Below are positions 33,810-34,022 of a stretch of DNA of 34,022 nt, in pieces. The notes under the pieces are model-generated. The model worked only from the letters and a program-made list of their open reading frames with translations. It was not told where the DNA came from and made no database searches. Location of the stretch: NCBI RefSeq assembly GCF_021246465.1, contig NZ_JAHRHK010000008.1, positions 110,647 through 144,668 on the forward strand, read 5' to 3'. The position numbers were made by a program, and so were the translations under genes. Positions within the stretch are counted from its first letter, which is position 1; every line of letters starts with the position of its first letter. The DNA is from Nocardioides sp. R-C-SC26 (GTDB taxonomy: Bacteria; Actinomycetota; Actinomycetes; Propionibacteriales; Nocardioidaceae).

Positions 33810-34022
33810 ATGCGCCGCCCGCTCTCCCTTCTGTTCCGCACCGTCGTGGTCGGCGCACTCCTCGTCGCCCTCGGCGCCGGTGTGTGGCGCCTCGACCCGT
33901 GGCAGGGCCTCGACGAGGTCCGCGGCACCGACGGGACGCCGTCCGCTCAGGGCGACGGCGGCTCGGGCCGTCCGGTCGACGACGGCGACCGACCCGGCGG
34001 GGGCGCCCCCGCACCGGGGTCC
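33810..34022 (+). CDS. Membrane-anchored or secreted hypothetical protein, 3' truncated by window edge
   Basis: An ATG at 33810, eight bases after an ACAGGA ribosome-binding site, opens a frame that runs to the end of the window (71 codons). It reads MRRPLSLLFRTVVVGALLV and then ALGAGVWRLDPWQG, a short basic start and one hydrophobic segment (about 9-27), so it is a membrane anchor or signal sequence. The following residues are Gly, Asp and Pro-rich and look disordered (TPSAQGDGGSGRPVDDGDRP). Too little remains to name a family. It diverges from menG across 168 bp. Confidence 0.6.
   Translation, partial: MRRPLSLLFRTVVVGALLVALGAGVWRLDPWQGLDEVRGTDGTPSAQGDGGSGRPVDDGDRPGGGAPAPGS

Overview
The window comes from the chromosome of a high-GC actinobacterium, most likely Nocardioides-like (order Propionibacteriales). 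This rests on the strongly G/C-biased third codon positions, frequent GTG starts, ATGA/GTGA gene overlaps, candidate leaderless promoters, a 14-gene NADH:menaquinone oxidoreductase operon flanked by menaquinone genes, and a KorAB-type 2-oxoglutarate:ferredoxin oxidoreductase. The genus is an inference. Nearly everything is housekeeping or metabolic. I see no phage, insertion sequence, CRISPR array, toxin or defence locus.

Layout. Positions 1-345 hold the 3' end of a PiT phosphate transporter. On the minus strand, 529-1950 is a TetR regulator with a siderophore-interacting flavoprotein, and 2090-3322 is a DUF2236/MpaB-type oxygenase divergent from a second TetR gene (3366-4055, plus). A secreted protein with a short collagen-like stretch (4159-4905, minus) and tRNA-Tyr (5122-5203, minus) follow. 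Next is a plus-strand overlapping trio of yajQ and two SRPBCC genes (5325-6756). A sulfate ABC importer, cysP-cysT-cysW-cysA, runs leftwards from 10784 to 7031. Divergent from it are korA and korB (11074-14117, plus). A small secreted protein (14263-14718, minus) and RarD (14821-15732, plus) separate these from the large block.

The block from 15845 to 32690 is one minus-strand run, nuoA-B-C-D-E-F-G-H-I-J-K-L-M-N followed by a polyprenyl diphosphate synthase. menG lies just upstream of nuoA in the same direction. MenG and the polyprenyl synthase make the methylated ring and isoprenoid tail of menaquinone, the expected electron acceptor of this complex I, so the cluster combines the enzyme with supply of its quinone. 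KorAB can feed reduced ferredoxin from the TCA cycle. The window ends in a truncated membrane-anchored protein (33810-34022, plus).

The most interesting signals are non-coding or local. (1) A dispersed palindromic repeat (GGTGGTTGAGGAGG... / ...CCTCCTCGACCACC) occurs about five times. One copy is read in frame inside a TetR gene and one fills the nuoE-nuoF junction. (2) NuoG has lost all four cysteines of the N7 cluster site while the surrounding sequence and spacing remain. (3) A 70-bp inverted repeat lies between the SRPBCC and cysA genes. (4) Candidate operators lie upstream of cysP, korA, nuoA and the second tetR. (5) There is a tandem pair of nearly identical hairpins after menG and a 13-bp hairpin at the menG start. 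I found no clearly new multigene system.
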